Of a DNA stretch of 64,000 bases, positions 26,124-36,368 are shown in pieces. This DNA comes from Wenyingzhuangia fucanilytica (GTDB lineage Bacteria > Bacteroidota > Bacteroidia > Flavobacteriales > Flavobacteriaceae). The notes under the pieces are model-generated. The model ran no database searches. It saw only the letters and a list, made by a program, of their open reading frames with translations, and was not told the DNA's origin. Position 1 is the first letter of the stretch. Each line of letters opens with the position of its first letter. A program made the translations under genes and the position numbers. The stretch is from the NCBI RefSeq assembly GCF_001697185.1, contig NZ_CP014224.1:1302001-1366000 (forward strand), given 5' to 3'.

Positions 26124-26798
26124 ATGAATAATAAAAAGGATATACCTAAAATTAAAAAGCCTTGGCCAACTAAGGATGCGATGGAACAGGTGTATGAGAT
26201 GAAACTTTGGGGAGGTAATGATGATTTGTTTTATTCTGGAGAAGGATCACATTTGCCTGAAATTGTAAATCCATATGTTCAAGCACTAAAAACTTTTTTA
26301 TCCTCTTTTAAAGAACCTCTTACACTATGTGATTTAGGCTGCGGAGATTTTAATATTGGTAAAAACTTGGTGCAATTTTGCAAAAATTACATTGCCGTAG
26401 ATATTGTAAAAAGTTTAATTGATTACAATCAAAAACAATTTAAGATTGAAAATTTAGCCTTTAAATGTTTAGATATTGCTGTAGATGATTTACCAACTGC
26501 TGATTGTGTAATTGTAAGACAAGTTTTACAACATTTATCTAATAAAGAGGTTCAAGAAGTATTGAAAAAACTAGCTTTATATAAATATATTGTGCTAACA
26601 GAGCATATTCCTAAAGGTGATTTTATTCCTAATAAAGATATTATTTCTGGTCAAGGAATTAGAATAAAAAAACAAAGTGGCTTAAATATATTAGCACATC
26701 CTTTTAATTTTAAAGTAAAGGAAGCAAGGGAGTTAAATTCGGTTGTATTAAAAAATAATAAAGGAATTATTGTAACAACACTTTATACCGTTTTTTAG
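26124..26798 (+). CDS. Class I SAM-dependent methyltransferase
   Basis: 224 residues from ATG 26124 (a TTG just upstream is in frame). Motif I is LCDLGCGDFNIGK around residue 72, followed by an acidic loop (VAVDIVK-like IAVDIVKS) and VIVRQVLQHL where motif IV/post-IV is expected. The substrate is unknown. The stop overlaps the convergent hydrolase-like gene by 4 bases. It carries no membrane or signal segment. Confidence 0.8.
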   Translation: MNNKKDIPKIKKPWPTKDAMEQVYEMKLWGGNDDLFYSGEGSHLPEIVNPYVQALKTFLSSFKEPLTLCDLGCGDFNIGKNLVQFCKNYIAVDIVKSLIDYNQKQFKIENLAFKCLDIAVDDLPTADCVIVRQVLQHLSNKEVQEVLKKLALYKYIVLTEHIPKGDFIPNKDIISGQGIRIKKQSGLNILAHPFNFKVKEARELNSVVLKNNKGIIVTTLYTVF

Positions 26799-27793
26799 TT
26801 TCCCTTTATTCTTGTCCACAATTCTGATAGCATTTTTTTACCATCCTTTTTGTTTTTAGGAACTTCTATAAAATTGACTTTTCCTGTTATATCTACTTCT
26901 ATTTTGTATTGAAATACAAAGTTTGTAGCATCGGGGTTAAAGTTTAAAAGACCAAACCTTAAATCGTTAAAATATAGATTCCCATTTTTTTGACTAATGG
27001 TGTACCAACCTTCGGAAATAGCAATCATTTGCTTAACCTTAGGGTTTGTTTTTAACTTTCCTAAAAGATCATGATTTTTAGGGTAATTTATAAAGGTGAT
27101 TGGTTGACTATCAAAAAAAGAATAATTTCCTAATAAGTAAGCATCTTTGGTTTCTACATTGGCACTCCAAAGTATGGTGCTTAACGGAGCAGGTCTAGTA
27201 TCTATTTGTAAATAAGTTATGTTTTTACTCTCTAAATCAGTTTTAAATTGTTTATAAGCAATAGCTTTTAAAAGGAAAGTGAGTGCTAAATAAGTAGTAC
27301 TGATAATCAATCCAGTTTTGTTGTAAATACTACGTTTGTTAGTGTTTCTTTTTTGTTTAAAAGCAAGAATTAAAAACACTAAAAAAGGTAAGGTGTATAA
27401 TGGATCAACAACAAATATGGTTTTAAAGGCCAATCTTATATCAAAAGGCCAAAATAATTGTGTTCCCCATGTAGTATGTGCATCTAATATAGGGTGTGTG
27501 ATAAAGGCACCAAAAAACAGCCAAGACCAGTTTTTAAAGTTTTTATACTTTTCATAACGAGAAACAATCCAACCGAAAATAGGTGCAAATAGGACAGAAA
27601 ATAAAATAGAGTGGGTAAACCCTCTATGTATAGAAAGTGCGGTTACTGTATCTGTAAAATAAGAAGCCAATACATCTAAATCTGGAAGGGTTCCAGCAAT
27701 GGCTCCATAAAGTATGGCTTTGTTACCTACTTTTTTTCCTAATATGGCCTCTCCAACGGCAGCCCCTAATACTATTTGTGTTAATGAATCCAT
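26795..27793 (-). CDS. YdjM/DUF457-like metal-dependent membrane hydrolase
   Basis: 332 residues. The N-terminus MDSLTQIVLGAAVGEAILGKK, PDLDVLA, HRGFTHSILF and HPILDAHTTWG are the conserved His/Asp blocks of the LexA-regulated membrane hydrolase family (YdjM, PF04307). Four to five hydrophobic segments lie in residues 25-180. The C-terminal about 130 residues are soluble and beta-rich. The family's substrate remains unknown; some members are called phospholipase-like. Confidence 0.8.
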   Translation of the reverse strand: MDSLTQIVLGAAVGEAILGKKVGNKAILYGAIAGTLPDLDVLASYFTDTVTALSIHRGFTHSILFSVLFAPIFGWIVSRYEKYKNFKNWSWLFFGAFITHPILDAHTTWGTQLFWPFDIRLAFKTIFVVDPLYTLPFLVFLILAFKQKRNTNKRSIYNKTGLIISTTYLALTFLLKAIAYKQFKTDLESKNITYLQIDTRPAPLSTILWSANVETKDAYLLGNYSFFDSQPITFINYPKNHDLLGKLKTNPKVKQMIAISEGWYTISQKNGNLYFNDLRFGLLNFNPDATNFVFQYKIEVDITGKVNFIEVPKNKKDGKKMLSELWTRIKGN

Positions 27794-27890
27794 AAGGTTT
27801 GTAAAAGTAAGTTAATCTTGTGAAAGTATTTTCTAATAAGACAATAAGAAGTATTTTAGTAATGTAAAATTCAAGTTTAATCAAAGGGAA

Positions 27891-29351
27891 GTGAATAAGG
27901 AGGAAAGTAAAAAGGAATATTGGTCAACTTGCAAATCGTGTTATGGACAAGGTAAAAAAAGACGAAGAATTCAAAAGAAAGTTCGTCTTCAATACCAAAG
28001 AGCATTAGAGCAGTTTGAAAAATCAAAAGGAGAAGGAAAACTTCCAGTTCGTCCAAAGGGGCAGCTTTATGTTTGCCATGATTGTAAGGGTTCAGGCTTG
28101 ATTTTTTCTGAAATAAAACCTCTTATAGACACTGACAACTATCCGCATATTGCCATAGTTGGAGCCGGAATTGGGGGAGTGGCATTGGCTGTGGCTTGTT
28201 TACACAGAGGAATTCCTTTTACTCTTTATGAGCGTGATGATCGTTTTGATGCCAGATCTCAAGGTTATGGACTTACTTTACAACAGGCGAGTAAAGCAAT
28301 TGAGGGCTTTGGTATTTTCGCATTAAAAGATGGGGTGGTGTCTACTAGGCATGTGGTACACACAATGGAAGGAGAAATAATAGGAGAATGGGGAATGAGA
28401 AAATGGTTAGAAACCGACGATGTTGCGACATCATCAAAACGAACAAATGTTCATATTCCAAGACAATCTTTACGTTTAGCATTGTTAGAGCAACTTGACA
28501 AACACAATACAGTACAATGGGGACATCAATTGGTTGATTTTAAACAACAAGAAAATGATGAAGTAACTCTTGATTTTCAGGTAAATGGAAAGATGAAAAC
28601 AGCCAAATCAGATCTTTTGGTTGGTGCAGATGGTATTCGTAGTTCTGTAAGAAAATTGTTGATTGGTGATGAAATTACTCCTTTACGTTATTTGGGGTGC
28701 ATTGTAATATTAGGAATTTGTCCTTTAAATTTTTTAGAGGGAGTAAGTAGTCCTTTGTTAGATTCAGCAACGGTATTTCAAACAGCTAATGGGAATGAGC
28801 GTATTTATATGATGCCTTTTACAAAAGATTCTGTAATGTGGCAATTAAGTTTTCCGATGTTAGAAGATGAGGCAAAAGAGTTAAGCGCTAAAGGGGCTAA
28901 AGCTTTAAAAGCAGAGGCTTATACTAGGGTTCCTTGGCATCATCCTATTCCTCAGATTTTGGAAGCGACCTTAGAATCTGAAATCACTGGATATCCGGTG
29001 TATGATAGAGCGTTGCTTAAACCAGAATTTTTAGAGCAAGGAAAACAGGTAACATTGATTGGCGATGCAGCGCATCCCATGAGTCCTTTTAAAGGACAAG
29101 GAGCCAATCAGGCTTTGTTGGATGCATTAGCTTTAGCACGTGGCATATCAAAAGGTTGTAGGCCTTTATCTTTGTGGAAAGAAGTTGGAATTAGGACTTC
29201 GGTATTAAAAGATTTTGAATCAGAAATGTTAAAAAGAAGTGCTATAAAAGTAAAAGATTCTGCAGCAGCAGCAGAATTTTTACATTCAGATATTGTGCTT
29301 CACAAAAGTGATGAGCCAAGAGGAAGAGTGTTTAAGAAAAAAAAGGGATAA
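27891..29351 (+). CDS. FAD-dependent monooxygenase with N-terminal zinc ribbon
   Basis: 486 residues from GTG 27891. Residues 14-17 (CKSCYGQG) and 62-65 (CHDCKGSG) are two CxxCxGxG knuckles as in the DnaJ zinc finger, with a basic coiled linker between. The FAD monooxygenase part begins at about residue 86: GAGIGG at 91-96, then GADGIRS and GDAAHPMSPFKGQGANQALLDA, the NADH/FAD signature blocks of the PHBH/TetX class. It would hydroxylate an aromatic or polycyclic substrate. The knuckle may bind zinc and control stability or partner choice. Monocistronic. Confidence 0.85.
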   Translation: MNKEESKKEYWSTCKSCYGQGKKRRRIQKKVRLQYQRALEQFEKSKGEGKLPVRPKGQLYVCHDCKGSGLIFSEIKPLIDTDNYPHIAIVGAGIGGVALAVACLHRGIPFTLYERDDRFDARSQGYGLTLQQASKAIEGFGIFALKDGVVSTRHVVHTMEGEIIGEWGMRKWLETDDVATSSKRTNVHIPRQSLRLALLEQLDKHNTVQWGHQLVDFKQQENDEVTLDFQVNGKMKTAKSDLLVGADGIRSSVRKLLIGDEITPLRYLGCIVILGICPLNFLEGVSSPLLDSATVFQTANGNERIYMMPFTKDSVMWQLSFPMLEDEAKELSAKGAKALKAEAYTRVPWHHPIPQILEATLESEITGYPVYDRALLKPEFLEQGKQVTLIGDAAHPMSPFKGQGANQALLDALALARGISKGCRPLSLWKEVGIRTSVLKDFESEMLKRSAIKVKDSAAAAEFLHSDIVLHKSDEPRGRVFKKKKG

Positions 29352-29387
29352 CAATTTAGTTGAATAATTATAAGTTAGATTCTAAAT

Positions 29388-29422
29388 AAAAACCTCATAA
29401 TCTATATGATTATGAGGTTTTT
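29388..29422. terminator. Bidirectional terminator
   Basis: A 15-bp stem, AAAAACCTCATAATC with its complement at 29408-29422, and a 5-base loop, between convergent genes. Confidence 0.9.
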
Positions 29423-29426
29423 TGTT

Positions 29427-32400
29427 TTAATTCATCAGTTTTTTAATAAGGATAATTTCTTCTTGAATTTCGTTAAATATCATATCTAAATCAACTTCGT
29501 CAATAGCGTTTATTTGTTCTAATCGTGTTGCCATTTCAGACAACTTACTCATTCCAGCAGTAGAGGTAGTTCCTCTTAATTTATGACCTATTTGTTTAAG
29601 TCCCTCAAGACTTTTGTTATTGATATGGTTTTTAAGAGTATTTATAGATTCTTCTAATTGTTCTTTAACCAATTGCTGTACTTGATTTAAAGCTTCTTGG
29701 TCATCACCATAATAGGTTTTAAGTTGATTGATATCAAAATGTTCATTACTTTCTTCTAAAGTAAGTTTCTTTTCTATATTCTTTTCACTTGTTTCTTTTA
29801 TGGAAAGCCACTCATCAAACACTAATATTAGATTGTTTTCTACAATAGGTTTTACTAAAAAATCATCCATACCTATACCTAAACATTTTTCTCTTTCTCC
29901 TTTAACATTTCCTGCAGTAACGGCAATAATAGGAGTGTGGGTTCCATTTTCTTTTTCAAGTTCTCTTATTTTTAATGTCGCTTCATACCCATTCATTTCT
30001 GGCATTTGTATGTCCATTAAAATCATGTCAAATTTATCTTCTTTATAATATTTAACAGCTTCTAATCCGTTTACAGCTTCTGTTATAATGGCTTGAGGTA
30101 ATTGTTTACTAACAATTGTTTTGGCTAAAAATCTATTAACACTATTATCTTCTACAATTAAGATTTTAAATTCGCTATCAAGAATTGGTTTGTCTTTTGT
30201 TTCAGTTTCTAAAATGATGTTAGATTCATTGTTTTGGTTTCGCAACTGAGATAAAGTCGCATAAATATCATGTGCTTTAACAGGTTTAGTTAAACGTTTT
30301 GCAACCCCAAGTTCTTTGCATTTTGGGAATATATCTGAGTCGTTAGAAGAGCTATAAAGCAAAATGATAGGAGAATCTTTAGGAGAAGGATAAAAACTAT
30401 TCCTAATTTTTTGAATGGTTTCAATTCCATCCATATATGGCATATGATAATCCATGATAATTACATCATATATTTTGTTATCTGCCAAATGTTGTAATGC
30501 TTCAAAACCGTTTTTAGCTTCATCGGAGTGAATGTTTTTAAGTTTTAATATTTGTTTTAAAATACTTCGGTTATTGTCGTTGTCGTCTACAATTAAAGCA
30601 CTATGAATTGAATCTAAATTTTCCCAAACAATTTCTTTTCCTCGCTCTGTATCTAGCGTAAGATCAAAATAGAAAATACTTCCAACACCAGGTGTACTTG
30701 TTAATTCAAGTTTACTATTCATCATTAACAAAAGTTTGTTAGAAATGGTTAACCCTAAACCAGTTCCACCATACTTTTTGGTAGTAGAAGAGTCTTCTTG
30801 AGAAAAGGCTTCAAATATTTTTTGTTGTTTGTCTAATTTGATTCCTACACCAGTATCTCTTACACTAAATCTGATGGTTTTTAAGTTTTCTTTACTTTCT
30901 AAAATCTCCATTTTTAATTCAATTTCTCCTCTTTCAGTAAACTTAGTAGCATTTCCTAATAAGTTGATTAGGATTTGTTTTAGCCTGATAGCATCAGCCC
31001 AAATAAATCTTGGGATATCTGGAGAAATGTTTAGTAACATCTCTAGGTTTTTTTTCTGGATTTGATAATTGACAATGTCGGTAGAATGTGCTCCAATTTC
31101 ATAAACGTCACATTTTTCAATATCCAATTCCAATTTACCAGCTTCAATTTTAGAAAAGTCTAAAATGTCGTTAATAATATTTAACAATCCATTTGCAGAT
31201 TGATTAACAATATTTAAGTATTGTTGTTGTGTTTCTGTTAGGTTGGTTTTTAAAACCAAATCAGTAAAACCAATCACTCCATTTAAAGGAGTTCTAATTT
31301 CATGACTCATATTGGCTAAAAATTCAGATTTAGCAATACTAGCTTGTTCTGCTAGTGTTATTGCTTTTCTAAGTTCTTCCTTTTGTTTAATCATGGTACT
31401 GATGTTTTGTGTAAAAATCATCATACCTCCAATTTTTTGATCAAAAGTATACCACGGCCTCATTACCCAGGTAATAAAATGTTTGTTTCCTGAGGTTTTA
31501 GAAACATATTGGTCTTCTTCTTTTTTATGAACAACACCTTTTGTTAATACATCTTTATGAACATCTTTTAGTTCAGCTCCTAATACAGGATTAATATCGT
31601 AATGCGATTTTCCTATGATATCTTCTTTTTCTAAGTGATAATCATCAATCCATTTTTTACTGACCTCTATGTAGTTCATGTTATTATCTAACATAGCAAC
31701 TGCAGCTGGAGCATTTTTTACAAAGGCAGATAGCCTAGCTTTTTCGGCTAGTAAATCATTTTCAATTTGTTTTCTTATGGTGATATTGGTTGCTACTCCT
31801 AAATATCCAATAATTTGATTGTTACTATCTTTTATGGCGGTAACCACTAATGATACAATTAGTTTTTTACCATCTTTAGCTATATAAGTCCATTCTCTTT
31901 GTTCAGAACCGTTTTTTTCGGCCATATGAACAAAAACTCTAAAACCTTCTATTTTTTCACCCTCTGATTCACTTAGCTCAACACTTCTTTTTTGGACTTC
32001 ATCTATACTGTGTATAATAGCTGGACTTTGCTTACCAACCATTTCTTCGCTAGTGTATCCTAATAAGTTTTCGGCACCTTTGTTAAAAACGGTTATAATT
32101 CCTTCTAAGTCGGTTGCTATAATACTTACTTGTGTAGCAGCATTTACTACATCATCTAATAATTTTTTAGACTCTTTGATTTGAATTTCTGCAAGTTTAC
32201 GGACATTGATGTCTTGAAAAGTACCGAAAATCTTTACACATTTTCCGTCTTTAAATTCAGGATTACCTATGGCTCTTACCCATATTTCTTTTCCTTTTTG
32301 GGTGATAAGTTGTAACTCTACATCCCAACTTTTACCTTGGGTAATAGCCTCTTCAATTGCTTTTGAAATGATTTCTCTTGAAATACCTTCTTTATAAAAA

Positions 32401-33791
32401 TTGATTCCTGTTTCTACGTTAGGTTCAAAGTCGTCATCAACTTCGTGAATCTCTCTGGTCATATTTGTCCAGTGAACTTTGTTGGTAATTAAATTAACTT
32501 CCCATCCACCAATTCTAGAAACTTTATTAGTTTCTTCTAATAAGATTTTTGTTTTGGTTAAATCTTTTTCAAGTAAATATTGCTCTGTAATATCTACGGC
32601 ATTACCAATAATGTAATCATCTCCTAGTTCGTTGTCTTGAAGAGTGTTGCTAAAAAACCATATACGTTTTGACCCATCTTTAGATATCGTAACCATTTGA
32701 CCTTTAAATATCTTATTTTGCTTAATGGCTATTAAGTAATTGTCTATGTTTTCGTGTCTTTCTTTGGGAACAATATCATATAAGGTAAAGTTAAGTACTT
32801 CTTTAACAGTATATCCAATGGCCTTAGCACCGGACTCATTTACGGTAAGTAATTTTCCATTTAAATCGTGGGTACACATCAAACCTTGAGAGTTTTCAAA
32901 AAAGGATTTGAATCTTTTTTCGCTATTGGCTAACTTTAGGGTTAGACTAATATCTTCGGTAATATCTCGTGCATTGGCAAATATATTATCTGTCTTAGGC
33001 TCAAGCGTTGCTACCCATTGTAAAACTTTGTAATCCCCATCTTTAGTTTTAAATCTATGAGTAAAGTTTATGGCTTCTTCACCTTCTCTAAGTTTTTTAA
33101 TTTCTTCTTGAGTACTTTTTACATCGTCTGGGTGAATAAAATCATAAAAGGAATTCTTTAATAATTTATCGGATTCCCATCCTAAACGATCGGTAAAAGC
33201 AGGGTTTACTTTTTTAAAGAAACCTTTGGTATTTGCAATACAGATTAAGTCTTTAGAAAGTAAAAACAATTTTCCAAAGTGCTTGTGTTCTTCTATTTTT
33301 CTTCTTTTAACAATTAATTCGGTAGCTTCTTTTGCTAGTATTTCTAAAGCCTCAGCTTGTTGATCTGTAATTTTTCTAGCAACAGTATCTATAACACATA
33401 AAGTTCCTAAGGCATTTCCGTTAGGATCTACTAGTGGCTGCCCGGCATAATATTTAACATTAGGGTTTCCAGTAACCAAAGGATTGTTTTTAAACCTATC
33501 ATCTTTTGTAGCATCTTCTACCACAAAAACATCTTCTTGCATAATGGCATGATTACAAAAAGCAATCTCTCTAGGAGTTTCTGTAGCATCTATCCCTTGT
33601 TTAGATTTAAACCACTGTCTATTTCCATCTAATAAAGAAATCAAACAAATAGGGGTTTCACATATTAAAGATGCTAGTCTGGTAATTCTATCAAAATCTT
33701 CTTCATCTTCGGTATCTAAGATTTCGTAATCAAGTAAGGCTTGTAGTCTTTCAATTTCTTTTTGATTCGTGTTTTTATCTAAGTTACTCAT
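29427..33791 (-). CDS. Hybrid sensor histidine kinase (GAF, five PAS, two receivers, HPt)
   Basis: 1454 residues from ATG 33791 (MSNLDKN); an upstream in-frame start would add 55 residues that look unlike a domain. Order: GAF (about 10-155), five PAS/PAC units (about 165-825), HisKA with [14 protein letters not shown], HATPase with [15 protein letters not shown] and GGTGLGL, a receiver with [13 protein letters not shown], a second with [13 protein letters not shown], and a C-terminal HPt with GHKLRGTT. There is no membrane segment, so it senses cytoplasmic signals. The HPt can pass phosphate to a separate receiver; a stand-alone receiver lies at 40881-41246 in the same region. Confidence 0.93.
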   Translation of the reverse strand: MSNLDKNTNQKEIERLQALLDYEILDTEDEEDFDRITRLASLICETPICLISLLDGNRQWFKSKQGIDATETPREIAFCNHAIMQEDVFVVEDATKDDRFKNNPLVTGNPNVKYYAGQPLVDPNGNALGTLCVIDTVARKITDQQAEALEILAKEATELIVKRRKIEEHKHFGKLFLLSKDLICIANTKGFFKKVNPAFTDRLGWESDKLLKNSFYDFIHPDDVKSTQEEIKKLREGEEAINFTHRFKTKDGDYKVLQWVATLEPKTDNIFANARDITEDISLTLKLANSEKRFKSFFENSQGLMCTHDLNGKLLTVNESGAKAIGYTVKEVLNFTLYDIVPKERHENIDNYLIAIKQNKIFKGQMVTISKDGSKRIWFFSNTLQDNELGDDYIIGNAVDITEQYLLEKDLTKTKILLEETNKVSRIGGWEVNLITNKVHWTNMTREIHEVDDDFEPNVETGINFYKEGISREIISKAIEEAITQGKSWDVELQLITQKGKEIWVRAIGNPEFKDGKCVKIFGTFQDINVRKLAEIQIKESKKLLDDVVNAATQVSIIATDLEGIITVFNKGAENLLGYTSEEMVGKQSPAIIHSIDEVQKRSVELSESEGEKIEGFRVFVHMAEKNGSEQREWTYIAKDGKKLIVSLVVTAIKDSNNQIIGYLGVATNITIRKQIENDLLAEKARLSAFVKNAPAAVAMLDNNMNYIEVSKKWIDDYHLEKEDIIGKSHYDINPVLGAELKDVHKDVLTKGVVHKKEEDQYVSKTSGNKHFITWVMRPWYTFDQKIGGMMIFTQNISTMIKQKEELRKAITLAEQASIAKSEFLANMSHEIRTPLNGVIGFTDLVLKTNLTETQQQYLNIVNQSANGLLNIINDILDFSKIEAGKLELDIEKCDVYEIGAHSTDIVNYQIQKKNLEMLLNISPDIPRFIWADAIRLKQILINLLGNATKFTERGEIELKMEILESKENLKTIRFSVRDTGVGIKLDKQQKIFEAFSQEDSSTTKKYGGTGLGLTISNKLLLMMNSKLELTSTPGVGSIFYFDLTLDTERGKEIVWENLDSIHSALIVDDNDNNRSILKQILKLKNIHSDEAKNGFEALQHLADNKIYDVIIMDYHMPYMDGIETIQKIRNSFYPSPKDSPIILLYSSSNDSDIFPKCKELGVAKRLTKPVKAHDIYATLSQLRNQNNESNIILETETKDKPILDSEFKILIVEDNSVNRFLAKTIVSKQLPQAIITEAVNGLEAVKYYKEDKFDMILMDIQMPEMNGYEATLKIRELEKENGTHTPIIAVTAGNVKGEREKCLGIGMDDFLVKPIVENNLILVFDEWLSIKETSEKNIEKKLTLEESNEHFDINQLKTYYGDDQEALNQVQQLVKEQLEESINTLKNHINNKSLEGLKQIGHKLRGTTSTAGMSKLSEMATRLEQINAIDEVDLDMIFNEIQEEIILIKKLMN

Positions 33792-33939
33792 AGAGGTTAC
33801 TGTTTTTATAGAAATGATTAATTTATAAGAGAATTTCTTATAGATAAGTTTTAATGAAAATAAGAATATATTATGAGATAAAACATAGCTAAAGCCTACT
33901 TTTTTCCTAACTTTATTAATCATTAAATAATTTCCCCTT

Positions 33940-35202
33940 ATGAGGCATAATTGCATGACTTTTAAAAAAGTTACTTTGTTTTTAATATTTATTTGTTGTT
34001 GTCAATTTGGTTTTGCTCAAGATTTTTCATCGGATGAACTTTTTTTACAAGCTAGAACAGCTGCTTTTGATGAAGATAATTATCCAAAAGCAATACAGTT
34101 AAGCAAACAAGCTTTAGAAAAAAGTCCGGATTACGCTGATATTAGAATTTTTTTAGGGAGAATTTATACTTGGTCTGACAAAGTAGAAGATGCTAGAAAA
34201 GAGTTTAAAAGAGTGTTAGCAAAAAGTCCAGATAATGAAGAAGCTAGTGTTGCATATGCCAACTTAGAATTTTGGAACAATAATTCTAGAGAGGCTTTAA
34301 AAGTGATTAATTCTGGGTTGTCACATCATCCTAACTCCATAGATTTATTGTTGTACAAAGCAAGGTTGTTAAATGATATAAAAAAATGGCCTGAGGCAGA
34401 AGAAGTTGTAGAGTCTATTTTAGAAAAAGATGATAAAAACGAAAAAGCTAGAGCCATGCTAATTAAAATTAAAGACAATTCTTTTAAACGTCAAGTGGGT
34501 GTGTCTTATGAGTATGTTTATTTTGATGATGGTTTTAATGGTAGAGATCCTTGGCAATTGGCAAGTGTAGATTTTAGCACCCAAACGCCAATAGGTTCTG
34601 TAATTGCTAGAGTAAATTATGCGAATAGATTTTTAACCAACGGATTTCAATACGAAATAGATGCCTATCCAAGTTTTACAGAAAATTTTAGGGCTTATAT
34701 GAATGTTGGTTATTCCAATGCTAGTATTTTTCCTAATTACAGAGTTGGACTTTCTTTGTATCATGATTTACCAAAAAGTTTTGAGATAGAAGCAGGTTTT
34801 AGATATTTAAACTTTAGTAGTGATACTTGGATTTATACTGCATCTGTTGGTAAATATTACAAAAGTTTTTGGTTTAATTTTAGAACTTATTTAACTCCAT
34901 CAGAAAGTGATTTATCTAAATCTATTTCTTTTTCAACAAGATATTATTACAGTGGTACAGATGATTATATAGGAATTAGAGTTGGTACAGGTTTGTCTCC
35001 CGATGATTCTTCTAACGCTAATACTATTGGGAATTCGGGTAATAATTTATCAGCTAGTAACATCAACTTAAACTACAGAAAAACCATTAAAAAACTTAAT
35101 GTAATTACTTTAAGTTTTGGTTTTGAAAATCAAGAGTATAGATTAGATACAAGAGGAAATCAAATTGATTTTGGAGTGACTTATTCAAGACGTTTTAGAT
35201 AA
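33940..35202 (+). CDS. YaiO-family TPR/outer-membrane beta-barrel protein
   Basis: 420 residues. A signal peptide of about 25 residues (second ATG at 33955 is an alternative start) is followed by TPR-like repeats (about 30-155, with [24 protein letters not shown]) and a C-terminal barrel (about 165-420) in YaiO style ending [10 protein letters not shown]. The TPR-plus-barrel design matches PgaA, AlgK/E and BcsC, which export synthase-dependent exopolysaccharides. It is directly followed, with no gap, by a membrane-anchored gene and then convergent glycan genes. I infer an export port. Confidence 0.82.
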   Translation: MRHNCMTFKKVTLFLIFICCCQFGFAQDFSSDELFLQARTAAFDEDNYPKAIQLSKQALEKSPDYADIRIFLGRIYTWSDKVEDARKEFKRVLAKSPDNEEASVAYANLEFWNNNSREALKVINSGLSHHPNSIDLLLYKARLLNDIKKWPEAEEVVESILEKDDKNEKARAMLIKIKDNSFKRQVGVSYEYVYFDDGFNGRDPWQLASVDFSTQTPIGSVIARVNYANRFLTNGFQYEIDAYPSFTENFRAYMNVGYSNASIFPNYRVGLSLYHDLPKSFEIEAGFRYLNFSSDTWIYTASVGKYYKSFWFNFRTYLTPSESDLSKSISFSTRYYYSGTDDYIGIRVGTGLSPDDSSNANTIGNSGNNLSASNINLNYRKTIKKLNVITLSFGFENQEYRLDTRGNQIDFGVTYSRRFR

Positions 35203-36363
35203 ATGAAAAAAAAACATATATATATTATTGGAGCTGTTGTGTTGTTTCTTCCTTTGTGGATGTGGTTGTTTTGGCTATTTACTCCTAAAACCCATTTATT
35301 AGGTTCTATTGTAGATAAAACGGTTTTGACCAATAGTGGTCAAGAACACATTTCGCTTACTTGGATGTTAAACCATAAAAAGCTAACCAAAACACCAACA
35401 AAACTATATAAAGTAGACCATGATTATTTTGGTTTTTTTCCTAAAGAGGATGAAAAATTTAGAACCAAAGGTTTAGAAAGATTTACAGGAGATCAATTAG
35501 AAAAATTAAGTAAAGATGTTGATTTTGCTTACTATACAGATACTTATGGAATTTATAATAATGAGTGGTATACCAAAGATTCTACTAAAATAAGATATGG
35601 TAAATTATACGGAGGTTTAAGTCAAGAAGACTTAGAGTTTTTAACTCATATGAAAGCTAAAAAGAAATTGATTTTAGCGGAGTTTAATACCATTGCTTCT
35701 CCAACAACTTTAAGTAATAGACGTGGTTTTGAAAAGCTTTTTGGTATGCAATGGACAGGGTGGACAGGTCGTTATTTTGATAGTTTTGATACTATTAAAA
35801 ATTTAGAACTTCCTAAATGGTTAGTTAAGAACTACGAAAAATACAATGATGAAGGATGGAAATTTAAAAAGTCTGGAATTGCCTTTGTAAATAATGGGGG
35901 AAGAGTTGTGGTTTTAGAAGATAGTTTAGATTTAAATAAAGAATTGCCTTATATCCATTCAGGTAAAAAAGGTCAAGAACAATTTGGCTTACCAGAAAAA
36001 ATAAAATATTCTTTTTGGTTTGATATTATCAATATAGATCCAAATGTTAACGAAATAATTTCTGGCTATCAATTAGAGGTAAATGAGCATGGTGCAAAAA
36101 AACTAAAGGCTAATAAAATTCCTAAAAACTTTCCTGCAGTGATTAGACATAAAAGGGGAGGATATAGGTTTTATTACTTTTCTGGAGATTTTTCTGATAA
36201 TCCAATCAGCATAACTAGTTCATATTTTAAAGGAATTGAATATTTTAAATGGATGTTCTTTGATGAATCTAGACCTATGGAAAGAAAAAGTTTCTTTTGG
36301 CAATTTTACTTTCCATTGCTAAATACCATTCTTGATGAAGAACAACTTATCTTAAATAAATAA
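35203..36363 (+). CDS. Membrane-anchored periplasmic protein of unknown function
   Basis: 386 residues. A single membrane helix sits at about residues 7-27. The soluble part faces the periplasm and is rich in Trp and Tyr: YYTDTYGIYNNEW, WTGWTGRYFDSFD, YRFYYFSGDFSD. I see no known catalytic signature. It starts one base after the YaiO gene stop, so the two are co-made, and it ends 6 bases from the convergent LTA-synthase-like gene. A polymer-modifying or polymer-binding role would fit but is inference. Confidence 0.75.
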   Translation: MKKKHIYIIGAVVLFLPLWMWLFWLFTPKTHLLGSIVDKTVLTNSGQEHISLTWMLNHKKLTKTPTKLYKVDHDYFGFFPKEDEKFRTKGLERFTGDQLEKLSKDVDFAYYTDTYGIYNNEWYTKDSTKIRYGKLYGGLSQEDLEFLTHMKAKKKLILAEFNTIASPTTLSNRRGFEKLFGMQWTGWTGRYFDSFDTIKNLELPKWLVKNYEKYNDEGWKFKKSGIAFVNNGGRVVVLEDSLDLNKELPYIHSGKKGQEQFGLPEKIKYSFWFDIINIDPNVNEIISGYQLEVNEHGAKKLKANKIPKNFPAVIRHKRGGYRFYYFSGDFSDNPISITSSYFKGIEYFKWMFFDESRPMERKSFFWQFYFPLLNTILDEEQLILNK

Positions 36364-36368
36364 AACAA

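Noticed and set aside
21687-27793. Defence island around the SF1 helicase
   Set aside because: Neighbours (CopD-like, YHYH lipoprotein, methyltransferase, YdjM-like) show no nuclease, toxin or other defence pattern, and the region looks like stable chromosome.
33792-33956. N-terminal extension of the hybrid kinase
   Set aside because: The extra 55 residues are low-complexity and hydrophobic without domain character; MSNLDKN at 33791 directly precedes the GAF domain.
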